This document shows positions 1 to 6,765 of a DNA stretch of 8,405 nt, piece by piece (position 1 is the stretch's first letter; each line of letters starts with the position of its first letter). The DNA comes from an uncultured Sutterella sp. (GTDB lineage Bacteria; Pseudomonadota; Gammaproteobacteria; Burkholderiales; Burkholderiaceae_F). The stretch covers positions 1 through 8,405 of the forward strand of contig CAKQKT010000082.1 of the NCBI GenBank assembly GCA_934249275.1, written 5' to 3'. Made by a program: the position numbers and the translations under genes. Below the pieces are notes generated by a model that saw nothing but the letters and a program-made list of their open reading frames with translations, was not told the DNA's origin and did no database searches.

Positions 1-1793
1 ACCCGGCCGAACGCGACATTCTCGAAAAGCAGAAGCGCATCCGCCTGAGCCCGGCCGAAGCCACCGCCATGGGCCTTAAGGCCGGCACGGAAGTCGAGCA
101 GAAGAATTCCGGCGGCTCCGCCGGCGCGCACTGGCAGATCGAATTCGAAGAATTCAAGAAGGCCGTCGAGCCGTACACGCTCGACTTCGTCGCCAAGCTC
201 GTCAAGGGCGACGACGATGAAACGCTCGAAAGCTTCAAGAGCCGCCTCGTGCGCCTTGCCGACCTCGTCTGCGACACCAAGCGCAACCTCATGAGCTTCT
301 GGTGCATGGGCTTCAACCAGCATCAGCGCGGCGTCTGGGTCAACGAGCTCGTCTACTCGATCCATCTCCTCATGGGCAAGCATGCCAAGCCGGGCAACGC
401 CGCCTTCTCCCTCACGGGCCAGCCGTCCGCCTGCGGCTCCGCCCGCGAAGTCGGCACGTTCTCCCACCGCCTCCCGTCCGACATGCTCGTCGCCAACGGC
501 GAACACCGCAAGAAGACCGAAGGCATCTGGCAGCTCCCTGCCGGGACGCTCAATCCGAAGGTCGGCTTCTCCGTCATGGAAATCCTGCGCGGCCTTGAAG
601 ACGGCTCCGTCAACTTCGTCTGGACCCAGGTCGTCAACATTCTTCAGTCGACGCCCAACAACACCCACTGGGTTCGCGCCGCACGCGATCCGAAGAACTT
701 CGTGGTCGTCTCCGACGTCTATCCGACCTACTCCGCCCGCGCAGCCGACCTGATTCTTCCGGCCGCCATGCACTTTGAAAAGTGGGGCCTCTACGGCAAC
801 GCCGAACGCCGCACGCAGGGCTGGCACCAGCTCGTCAAGGCGCCGGGCGAAGCGAAGACCGACGTCTGGATGATGATGGAATTCGCACGCCGCTTCACGG
901 TCGACGAAACCTATCGCGCACAGCCCCTCAAGGGCGTGCCGGGCGATCAGCTTCCCGACGTTCGCGAAGCGGCCGCCGCCATGGGCTACAAGGGAGACGC
1001 CACGCTCTACGACGTGCTCTTTGCACCCAGCGAACAGCGCAACGCCGCCTGGCCCGACCCGCTCTACAAGTCCGAGCTCAATGCCACGGGCGACGCGCTC
1101 GGCCTCGGCTACTTCCCGGAAAAGGCCCTCTTCAACGAATACCGCAAGTTCACGCTCGGCAACGGCCACGACCTTGCAGACTTCGACACCTACATGCGCG
1201 ACGACGTCCGCGGCCTGCTCTGGCCGGTCGTCAACGGCAAGGAAACGCCCTACCGCTTCAATGTCGACTACGACCCGTATGCCAAGCCCGACAACCTCTT
1301 CTACGGCAAGCTCATGAAGGCCGTCGGCAAGGGCAACCGCTACGGCATCACCGACAAGACGCCGGTCGCACACCCGGGCACCGCCAAGATCTTCTTCCGC
1401 CCGTATATGGATCCGGTTGAACAGCCCGACGCCGAATACGACATGTGGCTCTGCACGGGCCGCATCCTCGAGCATTGGCACACGGGCTCCATGACCCGCC
1501 GCGTGCCCGAGCTCGACCGTGCCGCGCCGCGCGCCGTGCTCTACATGAACCCGGGCGACGCCGAACGCCGCGGAATGCGCCGCGGCGACACCGCGACCGT
1601 CACGAGCCGCCACGGCGAATGCAAGGCGGTGGTCGAAACAAAGGTGCGCAACATCATGCCGCGCGGCATGACCTGGCTCGCCTTCTTCGACGACAAGGTG
1701 CTCTGCAACGCCGTCGTGATCGACGCCATGGACCCGATCTCGCTTGAACCCGACTTCAAGAAGACCGCCGTCAAGGTCGTCAAGAGCGCATAA
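1..1793 (+). CDS. napA: Periplasmic nitrate reductase catalytic subunit NapA, C-terminal part (5' end outside window)
   Basis: Molybdenum enzyme that reduces nitrate to nitrite in the periplasm, paired with NapB. The frame is open from base 3 with no stop, so the gene enters from the left edge. 596 residues are visible and the N-terminus is missing, including the Tat signal, [4Fe-4S] cysteines and Mo-ligand cysteine. Family signatures seen include GFNQHQRGVWVNELVY, SLTGQPSACGSAREVGTF, ADLILPAAM, YGNAERRTQGW, RGLLWPVVNGKETPYR, GRILEHWHTGSMTRRVPEL and the C-terminal DFKKTAVKV ending. These fit the MGD-cofactor-binding core and C-terminal domain of NapA. The segment between FYGK and the EYDMWLCTGR region is longer than in E. 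coli NapA as I recall it, and the EKWGLYGNAERR and HWVRAARDP stretches recall Campylobacterota NapA. The methionine at base 69 is internal, not the start. First gene of the visible napAGHB operon. Confidence 0.97.
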   Translation, partial: PAERDILEKQKRIRLSPAEATAMGLKAGTEVEQKNSGGSAGAHWQIEFEEFKKAVEPYTLDFVAKLVKGDDDETLESFKSRLVRLADLVCDTKRNLMSFWCMGFNQHQRGVWVNELVYSIHLLMGKHAKPGNAAFSLTGQPSACGSAREVGTFSHRLPSDMLVANGEHRKKTEGIWQLPAGTLNPKVGFSVMEILRGLEDGSVNFVWTQVVNILQSTPNNTHWVRAARDPKNFVVVSDVYPTYSARAADLILPAAMHFEKWGLYGNAERRTQGWHQLVKAPGEAKTDVWMMMEFARRFTVDETYRAQPLKGVPGDQLPDVREAAAAMGYKGDATLYDVLFAPSEQRNAAWPDPLYKSELNATGDALGLGYFPEKALFNEYRKFTLGNGHDLADFDTYMRDDVRGLLWPVVNGKETPYRFNVDYDPYAKPDNLFYGKLMKAVGKGNRYGITDKTPVAHPGTAKIFFRPYMDPVEQPDAEYDMWLCTGRILEHWHTGSMTRRVPELDRAAPRAVLYMNPGDAERRGMRRGDTATVTSRHGECKAVVETKVRNIMPRGMTWLAFFDDKVLCNAVVIDAMDPISLEPDFKKTAVKVVKSA

Positions 1794-1795
1794 GC

Positions 1796-1801
1796 GGAGA
1801 A
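1796..1801 (+). promoter_or_regulatory. Ribosome binding site of napG
   Basis: GGAGAA lies 4 bases before the ATG at 1806, inside the 12-bp gap after the napA stop. It supports the chosen napG start, which also places the twin-arginine motif at the N-terminus. Confidence 0.75.
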
Positions 1802-1805
1802 CCCG

Positions 1806-2573
1806 ATGACGGGAAGCAAGACCACCCGCCGCGAATTCCTCACGAAGGCCTGCGAACTTTCAGCCGCAGGCTTCGTGACGGCCTTCGCCTGGGGCTCGCT
1901 CAGCCTTCGCGACGCCAATGCGCGCTGGATGCCCAGGCCGCCCGGCGCCGTCGACGGGAAGGACTTTCTCGCGCTCTGCTCGCGCTGCGGACAGTGCGTG
2001 ACGTCCTGCCCCTACGACACGCTGAAGCTCGCCGGCCCCTTCGATCCTGCCCCCGGCGGCACGCCGTTCTTCGACCCGGAGAAGATTCCCTGCTACATGT
2101 GCAAGGATCTTCCCTGCGTGAAGGCCTGCCCGACGGGTGCGCTCTCGCCTGCGCTCGACAACATCAGCGACGCCCGCATGGGCATTGCGCTTGTCGATCC
2201 GGCCTCGTGCCTCTCGCATCAGGGCCTTCGCTGCGAGGTGTGCTACCGCGCCTGTCCCGAAGAGGACAAGGCGCTCACGATCGAGCTGCATCCTCGCGGC
2301 ATCAGCCGCCACGCGATGTTCATCCCGGTCGTGCACCCCGAGCACTGCACGGGCTGCGGCCTCTGCACGAAGAGCTGTCCCACCGACACGCCTGCCATCC
2401 GCATTGCAGACCGCAAGGCGGTGCTGGGCAAAATCGGCGGGCACTACCGTCTCGGCTGGCTGCCCGACGACGATCCCAAGAACCTGCGCGATGCCGCGCC
2501 CGAAGACGCCGCACCGGAAGCGCCCGCATCCGGCCCGGGCGGCCTCGACTTCCTCAATGAGAATGCGTTATGA
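1806..2573 (+). CDS. napG: NapG, periplasmic ferredoxin-type electron transfer protein for nitrate reductase
   Basis: 255-residue iron-sulfur protein that passes electrons from the membrane partner NapH toward the periplasmic nitrate reductase. The N-terminus has a twin-arginine signal (TTRREFLTK, residues 6-14) followed by an Ala-rich hydrophobic stretch to about residue 30, so folded export by Tat is predicted. Four [4Fe-4S] cysteine groups are visible: C58-C61-C64-C68, C96-C99-C104-C108, C135-C143-C146-C150 and C181-C184-C187-C191. This is the NapG/MauM pattern. After HYRLGWL (about residue 219) comes an acidic, Pro/Ala-rich tail of some 35 residues ending FLNENAL. The gene starts 12 bp after napA and its stop overlaps the napH start (ATGA), so translation of the two is probably coupled. 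Confidence 0.95.
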   Translation: MTGSKTTRREFLTKACELSAAGFVTAFAWGSLSLRDANARWMPRPPGAVDGKDFLALCSRCGQCVTSCPYDTLKLAGPFDPAPGGTPFFDPEKIPCYMCKDLPCVKACPTGALSPALDNISDARMGIALVDPASCLSHQGLRCEVCYRACPEEDKALTIELHPRGISRHAMFIPVVHPEHCTGCGLCTKSCPTDTPAIRIADRKAVLGKIGGHYRLGWLPDDDPKNLRDAAPEDAAPEAPASGPGGLDFLNENAL

Positions 2574-3424
2574 AGCGGCTTTTCAACATGCGATACACGC
2601 TTGCCCGCCGCGCGCTTCAGCTCACGGTGCTCGGGCTCTTCATCGGAACGGCAAGGTTCGGATGGACGCTCGCCGGAAAGCCCCTTCTTGACGGCACGCT
2701 CTCCTCATCGAGAATCGCCGGCACGATTCCGCTCTCCGACCCGCTCGCGCTCCTCGAGCGCCTTGCGGCAGGGCATCTCCCGACCGTGACCGCCGGTCTC
2801 GGCGCGCTCATCGTCGTCGTGCTTTACGGGCTTCTCGGATCCCGCACCTTCTGCGGCTGGATCTGTCCCATGAACATGGTGGCCGACGCTGCCGAATGGC
2901 TGCGCGTGCGCCTCGGACTCAAGGCCGACGTCGTGCGCATCTCGAACAAGGTCCGCTACGGACTTCTGGCCGCAGCGCTCATTCTGAGCGCCGCTACCGG
3001 CACGGCCGCCTTCGAGGCGGTAAACCCCCAGGCCTGGATCTGGCGTGACCTCGTCTTCGGCACGGGCCTTGCCGCGCTCTCGGCCGCATCCGCAGTGTTC
3101 GCGCTCGACCTTGCGCTCATGAAGCACGGCTGGTGCGGACACCTCTGCCCGCTCGGCGCCTTCTGGTCGCTCGTCGGACGGCTCACCCGCTCGCCGGGCA
3201 TCCGGGTGCGCTTTGACGACAAGGCCTGCAACCGCTGCGGCGACTGTCTGCACGTCTGCCCGGAACCTCAGGTGATCCGCTTTGCCAGCCTCAAGGAAAC
3301 GGGCCGCATCCCCTCCGGCGACTGCCTCAACTGCGGCCGCTGCATCGAGGCCTGCCGGGAGAAAGCGCTCAAATTCGGCATCGGCCCCTTCGACCACAAA
3401 CCCAATTCCTCCGATCCCAAATAA
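2570..3424 (+). CDS. napH: NapH, membrane quinol dehydrogenase component of the Nap pathway
   Basis: 284-residue inner-membrane protein, close to the usual NapH length. With NapG it is thought to take electrons from quinol. Hydrophobic segments lie near residues 16-34, 75-92, 130-148 and 162-181, as expected for four membrane helices. The two NapH-type Cx3CP motifs are present: C95-GWI-C99-P and C189-GHL-C193-P. Near the C-terminus are two ferredoxin-like groups, C220-C223-C226-C230-P and C252-C255-C258-C262; the second is followed by Arg, not Pro. The start overlaps the napG stop by 4 bases and has only a weak Shine-Dalgarno, so coupled translation is likely. The stop is immediately followed by the napB ribosome binding site. 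Confidence 0.95.
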   Translation: MKRLFNMRYTLARRALQLTVLGLFIGTARFGWTLAGKPLLDGTLSSSRIAGTIPLSDPLALLERLAAGHLPTVTAGLGALIVVVLYGLLGSRTFCGWICPMNMVADAAEWLRVRLGLKADVVRISNKVRYGLLAAALILSAATGTAAFEAVNPQAWIWRDLVFGTGLAALSAASAVFALDLALMKHGWCGHLCPLGAFWSLVGRLTRSPGIRVRFDDKACNRCGDCLHVCPEPQVIRFASLKETGRIPSGDCLNCGRCIEACREKALKFGIGPFDHKPNSSDPK

Positions 3425-3428
3425 GGAG
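3423..3428 (+). promoter_or_regulatory. Ribosome binding site of napB
   Basis: AAGGAG overlaps the napH stop codon and sits 9 bases before the ATG at 3438. It decides the napB start. An upstream in-frame reading to 3282 would run through the napH coding sequence and lose the signal peptide. Confidence 0.8.
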
Positions 3429-3437
3429 AAAACCATC

Positions 3438-3764
3438 ATGAACAAACTCGCAACGCTTTTCGCGACCCTCTGTCTGCTCACGGGCGCCGCCGCCGTTCAG
3501 GCCGCCGCTGACAAGGCCGGCGTCAACACCAACCACGACATCATCGGTGCGCCGGGCACCATTCCGCATCCGATCGAAAGCTATCTTCCGATCACGGCCG
3601 ACAAGAACACTTGCCTCATGTGCCACAAGAACGCCTCGTCAGAAGAACGCAAGTCCGGCGAAATCCCGCTGAGCCACCTCAAGAACGGCAAGGTGACGGG
3701 CGACCGCTGGAACTGCACGCTCTGCCATGCGCCGAGCATGCCCGCCGAAACCGCCGCCAAGTAA
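3438..3764 (+). CDS. napB: NapB, small dihaem cytochrome c subunit of periplasmic nitrate reductase
   Basis: 108-residue exported dihaem cytochrome c that feeds electrons to NapA. A Sec signal peptide is evident (NK, hydrophobic core to about residue 20, likely cleavage after VQA near 22). The mature part has two haem-binding motifs, C59-LM-C62-H63 and C93-TL-C96-H97. His44 in IPHPIESY and His80 in PLSHLKNG sit where the distal haem ligands of NapB lie, so two bis-His haems are expected. At about 86 mature residues it is shorter than E. coli NapB: the N-terminal segment before the first haem is trimmed and the C-terminus ends 11 residues after the second haem. Both haems are intact, so I take it as a functional compact NapB. 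Last gene of the operon, followed directly by a terminator. Confidence 0.93.
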   Translation: MNKLATLFATLCLLTGAAAVQAAADKAGVNTNHDIIGAPGTIPHPIESYLPITADKNTCLMCHKNASSEERKSGEIPLSHLKNGKVTGDRWNCTLCHAPSMPAETAAK

Positions 3765-3778
3765 GACCTCCCACGCAG

Positions 3779-3817
3779 AAAGGCCGCAGGATCTACGCAC
3801 AGTCCTGCGGCCTTTTT
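3779..3817 (+). terminator. Rho-independent terminator after napB
   Basis: Perfect 13-bp stem (AAAGGCCGCAGGA at 3779-3791 pairing with TCCTGCGGCCTTT at 3803-3815), an 11-base loop and a run of five T at 3813-3817. It begins 15 bp after the napB stop. The response regulator gene converges from the other side, and on the minus strand the same hairpin is followed by only TTTCT, so it may also stop that transcript, less efficiently. Confidence 0.92.
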
Positions 3818-3862
3818 GCCTTTTCGATTTCGGCTGAAGACGGATTCGCTATTCCGCCGCCG

Positions 3863-4516
3863 TTATTCCGCTGTCTTCTGCTGGGCGGCCCAAACGGCGG
3901 CCTCCACGCGGCTGCGGCAGTCGAGCTTCTTCAAAAGATGCTTGACGTGGCCCTTGACGGTGCCCTCGGTAATGTCAAGCTGCCGGGCAATGACCTTGTT
4001 GGTGCAGCCCTTGGCGATCAGATCCAGCACCTCCGCTTCGCGTCCCGTGAGCGTGGGACGGACTTCCTGCGTCGAGCGCATCTTTGCGCGAAGCGTGGTC
4101 GTGAGGAACGCCATCATCGACGCATCGACGACGATCTGTCCTTCAAGCGTCCGGCGAATCGACTTCAGGAACTCTTCGGGCTCCATGTCCTTCAGGAAAT
4201 ACCCGTCCGCGCCCGCCTGAATGCAAGCCGTGAGGTCCTTCCCCGAGTCGCTCACCGTCAGAATCACAATGCGGCGCGAAGGATCCTCCTCCTTGAGCGT
4301 CGAGAGGATTTCAACGCCGGAGCTCCCCTTCATGTTCAAGTCAAGGATCGTCAGGTCGGGTTCGGTGCGGCGCACGAGCTCGAGCGCCTCTTCGCGGGTG
4401 CCGGCCTCTCCAACGACGTCGACGCTCGGCTCGAGGTCAAGGAGTTCGTGCACGCCGCGGCGAAAAAGAGGATGATCGTCCACGATTGCGATTGTGTATC
4501 GTTCCTTGGCTGTCAT
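3863..4516 (-). CDS. narL: NarL/NarP-family nitrate-responsive response regulator
   Basis: 217-residue two-component regulator, the same size as NarL. Receiver domain about residues 7-125: acidic pair D13/D14, phospho-acceptor D59 in ILDLNM, T87, and K109 in GYFLKDMEPEE, a near copy of the NarL segment. A LuxR/GerE-type DNA-binding domain spans about 150-212 (LTGREAEVLDLIAKG, TEGTVKGHVKHLLKKL, SRVEAAVW). It should bind nap and other anaerobic promoters when phosphorylated by the kinase encoded just upstream. Two departures from NarL: the residue after NM (DLNMPG in NarL) is Lys62, not Pro, and position 189 in the recognition helix is Gly where I recall NarL having Val. Start supported by AAAAGGG 6 bases before the ATG. 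NarP is the alternative name; family membership is secure, target set is inferred. Confidence 0.93.
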   Translation of the reverse strand: MTAKERYTIAIVDDHPLFRRGVHELLDLEPSVDVVGEAGTREEALELVRRTEPDLTILDLNMKGSSGVEILSTLKEEDPSRRIVILTVSDSGKDLTACIQAGADGYFLKDMEPEEFLKSIRRTLEGQIVVDASMMAFLTTTLRAKMRSTQEVRPTLTGREAEVLDLIAKGCTNKVIARQLDITEGTVKGHVKHLLKKLDCRSRVEAAVWAAQQKTAE

Positions 4517-4529
4517 TGAGGGCCCTTTT

Positions 4530-4539
4530 CAAATATTTG
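4530..4539. promoter_or_regulatory. 10-bp perfect palindrome in the leader of the response regulator gene
   Basis: CAAATATTTG lies between the putative -10 box and the ribosome binding site of the regulator gene. It is AT-rich in a GC-rich background. It could be an operator or simply leader sequence; it does not match the NarL heptamer pattern. Confidence 0.25.
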
Positions 4540-4552
4540 GAAAGCAACTTTT

Positions 4553-4581
4553 ATTGTACCGCTCACGGAGAGCGTTTTCAG
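4553..4581 (-). promoter_or_regulatory. Putative sigma70-type promoter of the response regulator gene
   Basis: On the minus strand, TACAAT (4558-4553) is one base off the consensus -10 box. A weak -35-like CTGAAA (4581-4576) stands 17 bases upstream. It falls in the 70-bp gap between kinase and regulator, so the regulator could be transcribed independently of the kinase. The -35 is poor, so confidence is modest. Confidence 0.4.
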
Positions 4582-4586
4582 CAATC

Positions 4587-6353
4587 TCATTCACTATCAC
4601 GAGGCACCGCCAGCGTCACGCATGTTCCGCCGTTCTCGCCCGGCTCGACCGAAATCATCCCGTGGAGCGCCTCGGCGCGCTCCTTCATGATTGAGAGGCC
4701 GAAGTGCCTGTACTTGCCCGGATCGGCCGGGATGCCGATGCCGTCGTCAATAACCTTGAGAATGATCGTGTCGTCCGATCCTCGCGAGAGCGTCACGCGG
4801 ACATGGCTTGCTCTCGCGTGCTTTTCAACATTGACGAGCGCCTCTCTCAGAATATGCACGAAGTGGATCTGTTCATTGGGAGAAAGCTCCAGGCCGAGGA
4901 GCGCGTTCGAAACGGTCGTGGCGATGCCCGTGCGGTTGCGGAACTCCTCGACCGTTTCCTCAACGGCGCCGTTGAGCCCTGAGCTGTTGATCTGAAGCCT
5001 GAAGGTCGTGAGCACTTCGCGAAGCTGCCGGTACGCCGTCGATATGCCGTCCGACAGCTCGCCGGCGGTTTCAAGCACCTTTTCCTCGGGCTCGCCTCGT
5101 TCGATGAAGACCTTGAGGCGATGCATCTGAATGCGCGAATAGGAAAGCGACTGCGCGATGGAATCGTGAAGTTCGCGAGCAATCGTCGAGCGTTCCTCCA
5201 GCACCGCCAGGCGCCTGTCGTCCGACTGTCGAGCGCTTTGTTCAATGCCGCGGCCGAATGTCTGAGCCAGCGCCGCACCGAAGCTCTTCTGCCAGTCCTC
5301 AGGCTTGACATCAAAGAGCGCCTCAAGCGTCCCGAGCGACGGATTGGCATTTGAAAGCACAAAACTCACAACGTGCGATCCGGCCTCGCCTTCCGGCCAG
5401 GCGCTTGATTGTGCGAGCACTGCGGGCGTCCCTTCCGTGCTCACGACGAGCCTCACGGCCCGGGCGCCGAGCTGCGTGCAGGACTCGTCGAGAATGCCGT
5501 CGAGCGAATGACGCTTGAAGACCGCGCCCCAGGCGGCCGACTGCGCCACGCGGCTCAGAAACTGCAGGCCTGCATTGCGCCGATTGAGGTCCTCGGTCTT
5601 CTTTTCGACCTCCTGCTCCAGATGTCCGTAAAGCCGGCCGAGTTCGTCGACCATGTAGTTGAAGCTTGTCCCGAGCCTGCCGATTTCATTGGGCGCGGGA
5701 ACGACGGCACGAACCGAAAAGTCGCCCTTTCGAACGGCATCGGCCGCCGCGCCGATGGCCAGAAGCGGGCGAAAGATGCTGCGGCGCATCACGACGAGCA
5801 TCGCAAAGCTCACGCCCATTGCCCCCAGCAGAATGACGGTGAGGATCATCTGCAGAAGCGCAAGTCGCGAGTTGAGGCCGTTTTCAAGCGTCTGCACGAA
5901 CCTGTCGACATCTTCCACAAAGGCCGGAATCTGCTCGGTGAACCGCTTTCTCGCCTCAATGCTCGTGATGCTCGCCTCAGCCAGAGGCTTCACCTTCTGC
6001 TCGAACCTCTCCTTGAGCGCAACGTACTGCTCATAGGCGGGATTGCCCGCATTGGCGGGAACCCCGTTGAGAAGACCGGGACTTTCGAGCTTGCGGCCGA
6101 ACTCCTCAAGCGCAGAGAGCGTTCTCTCCCTTCGCTCGTCGGCGGAGGAAAACGGATCCGCCACCGCCAGCGCGAGCTTGTAGCTCTGCATGCGCATGCT
6201 GCCCGAGACGTTGATGGCGCCCCCCGAGCCCGTCGACTGCTCGGTTAGGATCAATGCCGGCGCCGCCGCGAGAACGGCCAGGAGGCCAATCACGGCGAAA
6301 ACGACAAAATACTGTCGGACGATGGAGGCGCGAAGCCACTCGATGAGGCGCAT
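4587..6353 (-). CDS. narX: NarX/NarQ-type nitrate/nitrite sensor histidine kinase
   Basis: 588-residue membrane sensor kinase, the natural partner of the adjacent NarL-type regulator. Order of parts: membrane helix about 12-36; periplasmic four-helix sensor domain with the nitrate-binding P-box (GAINVSGSMRMQSYKL, about 45-60, with R54 at the ligand-binding position); second helix about 167-189; HAMP linker about 190-243; coiled-coil signalling segment; central module about 265-375; HisKA_3 region with phospho-accepting H396 in STIARELHDSIAQSLSY; and HATPase with N508 in REALVNVEKHA, D536/D537 in VIDDGIGIP, and FGLSIMKERAEAL at 551-563. Only one cysteine (C292) is present in the central module, unlike the Cys cluster of E. 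coli NarX, and P-box position 49 is Val, so it could equally be called NarQ. The start at 6353 has a strong Shine-Dalgarno; longer in-frame reading to 6506 would enter the copA terminator. Confidence 0.93.
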   Translation of the reverse strand: MRLIEWLRASIVRQYFVVFAVIGLLAVLAAAPALILTEQSTGSGGAINVSGSMRMQSYKLALAVADPFSSADERRERTLSALEEFGRKLESPGLLNGVPANAGNPAYEQYVALKERFEQKVKPLAEASITSIEARKRFTEQIPAFVEDVDRFVQTLENGLNSRLALLQMILTVILLGAMGVSFAMLVVMRRSIFRPLLAIGAAADAVRKGDFSVRAVVPAPNEIGRLGTSFNYMVDELGRLYGHLEQEVEKKTEDLNRRNAGLQFLSRVAQSAAWGAVFKRHSLDGILDESCTQLGARAVRLVVSTEGTPAVLAQSSAWPEGEAGSHVVSFVLSNANPSLGTLEALFDVKPEDWQKSFGAALAQTFGRGIEQSARQSDDRRLAVLEERSTIARELHDSIAQSLSYSRIQMHRLKVFIERGEPEEKVLETAGELSDGISTAYRQLREVLTTFRLQINSSGLNGAVEETVEEFRNRTGIATTVSNALLGLELSPNEQIHFVHILREALVNVEKHARASHVRVTLSRGSDDTIILKVIDDGIGIPADPGKYRHFGLSIMKERAEALHGMISVEPGENGGTCVTLAVPRDSE

Positions 6354-6359
6354 GGCGGA

Positions 6360-6365
6360 TCCTTT
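6360..6365 (-). promoter_or_regulatory. Ribosome binding site that sets the sensor kinase start
   Basis: AAAGGA on the minus strand stands 6 bases before the ATG at 6353. The protein then opens directly with a short basic/amphipathic segment and the first membrane helix, as in NarX and NarQ. This rejects the upstream in-frame ATG at 6506. Confidence 0.8.
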
Positions 6366-6480
6366 GTGATGAGGTTCATCGGGATTCCTTGATTGTCGCA
6401 CCTTTCTTCCGTCCGGTTCGCCCAACCCAACAGAAATCGGAAGTCCTGCGACTTGAACTCGACCGCATGCGTTTTTAGCA

Positions 6481-6519
6481 CATAAAAGAAGACCGCCTCT
6501 CCTCACGGGAAAAGCGGTC
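6481..6519 (-). terminator. Rho-independent terminator after copA
   Basis: On the minus strand a 12-bp stem (arms 6519-6508 and 6502-6491, two G-U pairs) closes a 5-base loop and is followed by TTCTTTTATG. It lies 27 bp after the copA stop, separating the copper gene from the kinase gene downstream. The remaining about 127 bp up to the kinase start hold only its ribosome binding site as far as I can tell; I found no convincing promoter there, though one must lie in it if the terminator works. Confidence 0.82.
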
Positions 6520-6546
6520 CGAATTATGGATTCGACTCGATCGGGC

Positions 6547-6765
6547 TCAGAGCGTGTCGATGCCGGTCACCTTGAAGCCTGCGCCCGCCACGACGGCCGC
6601 GAGCATCACGTCGGAGACGCCGGCCGCGACTTTGACGCGGGCTTCGTTCTTCTCGAGATCGGCCACGGCGGACTCGACGCCGGGAAGCGCGCGAAGCGCC
6701 TTTTCGACAGCAGCCGTGCAGTGGCCGCAGTGCATGCCTTCAATGTGAATCACCTTTTCCATCAT
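6547..6765 (-). CDS. Possible CopZ-like copper chaperone made from an internal start within copA
   Basis: Same reading frame as copA. A tandem ATG-ATG at 6765-6760 would start a 72- or 71-residue protein that is a full HMA domain: MMEKVIHIEGMHCGHC at the N-terminus, then a beta-alpha-beta-beta-alpha-beta style sequence through GVESAVADLEKNEARVKV to the copA stop. This is the size of free-standing CopZ chaperones, which also start only a few residues before the first strand. What is seen: the ATGs, a Shine-Dalgarno at the right distance, and a clean domain boundary. That the start is used is inference; the domain may exist only as the ATPase's C-terminal tail. Confidence 0.4.
   Translation of the reverse strand: MMEKVIHIEGMHCGHCTAAVEKALRALPGVESAVADLEKNEARVKVAAGVSDVMLAAVVAGAGFKVTGIDTL

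Noticed and set aside
69..71. ATG at 69 as the start of napA
   Set aside because: The frame continues open to the left edge with sensible protein (PAERDILEKQKRIRLSP), and the rest of NapA needs several hundred residues upstream.
1860..2444. A 194-residue minus-strand open frame opposite napG
   Set aside because: Shadow frame; napG has 16 correctly spaced Fe-S cysteines and a Tat signal.
2705..3481. A 258-residue open frame on the minus strand opposite napH
   Set aside because: Antisense shadow of a GC-rich gene; composition rich in Ala/Arg/Glu/Gly with no domain, and napH on the other strand is beyond doubt.
3611..4519. A 302-residue plus-strand open frame spanning the end of napB, the terminator and the antisense of the response regulator
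   Set aside because: It crosses two real genes on opposite strands and a terminator hairpin, and shows no recognisable domain; a codon-bias artefact.
4517..4586. A NarL heptamer (TACYYMT) repeat in front of the response regulator gene
   Set aside because: Only TACAAT is present, which fits a -10 box better; no 7-2-7 inverted arrangement is visible.
5409..6248. A 279-residue plus-strand open frame opposite the sensor kinase
   Set aside because: Mirror image of the kinase coding sequence; low-complexity Arg/His/Leu-rich translation and no supporting start signal.
6354..6506. N-terminal extension of the sensor kinase to an ATG at 6506
   Set aside because: The extension would begin inside the copA terminator hairpin, has no membrane or sensor character, and a strong ribosome binding site marks 6353.
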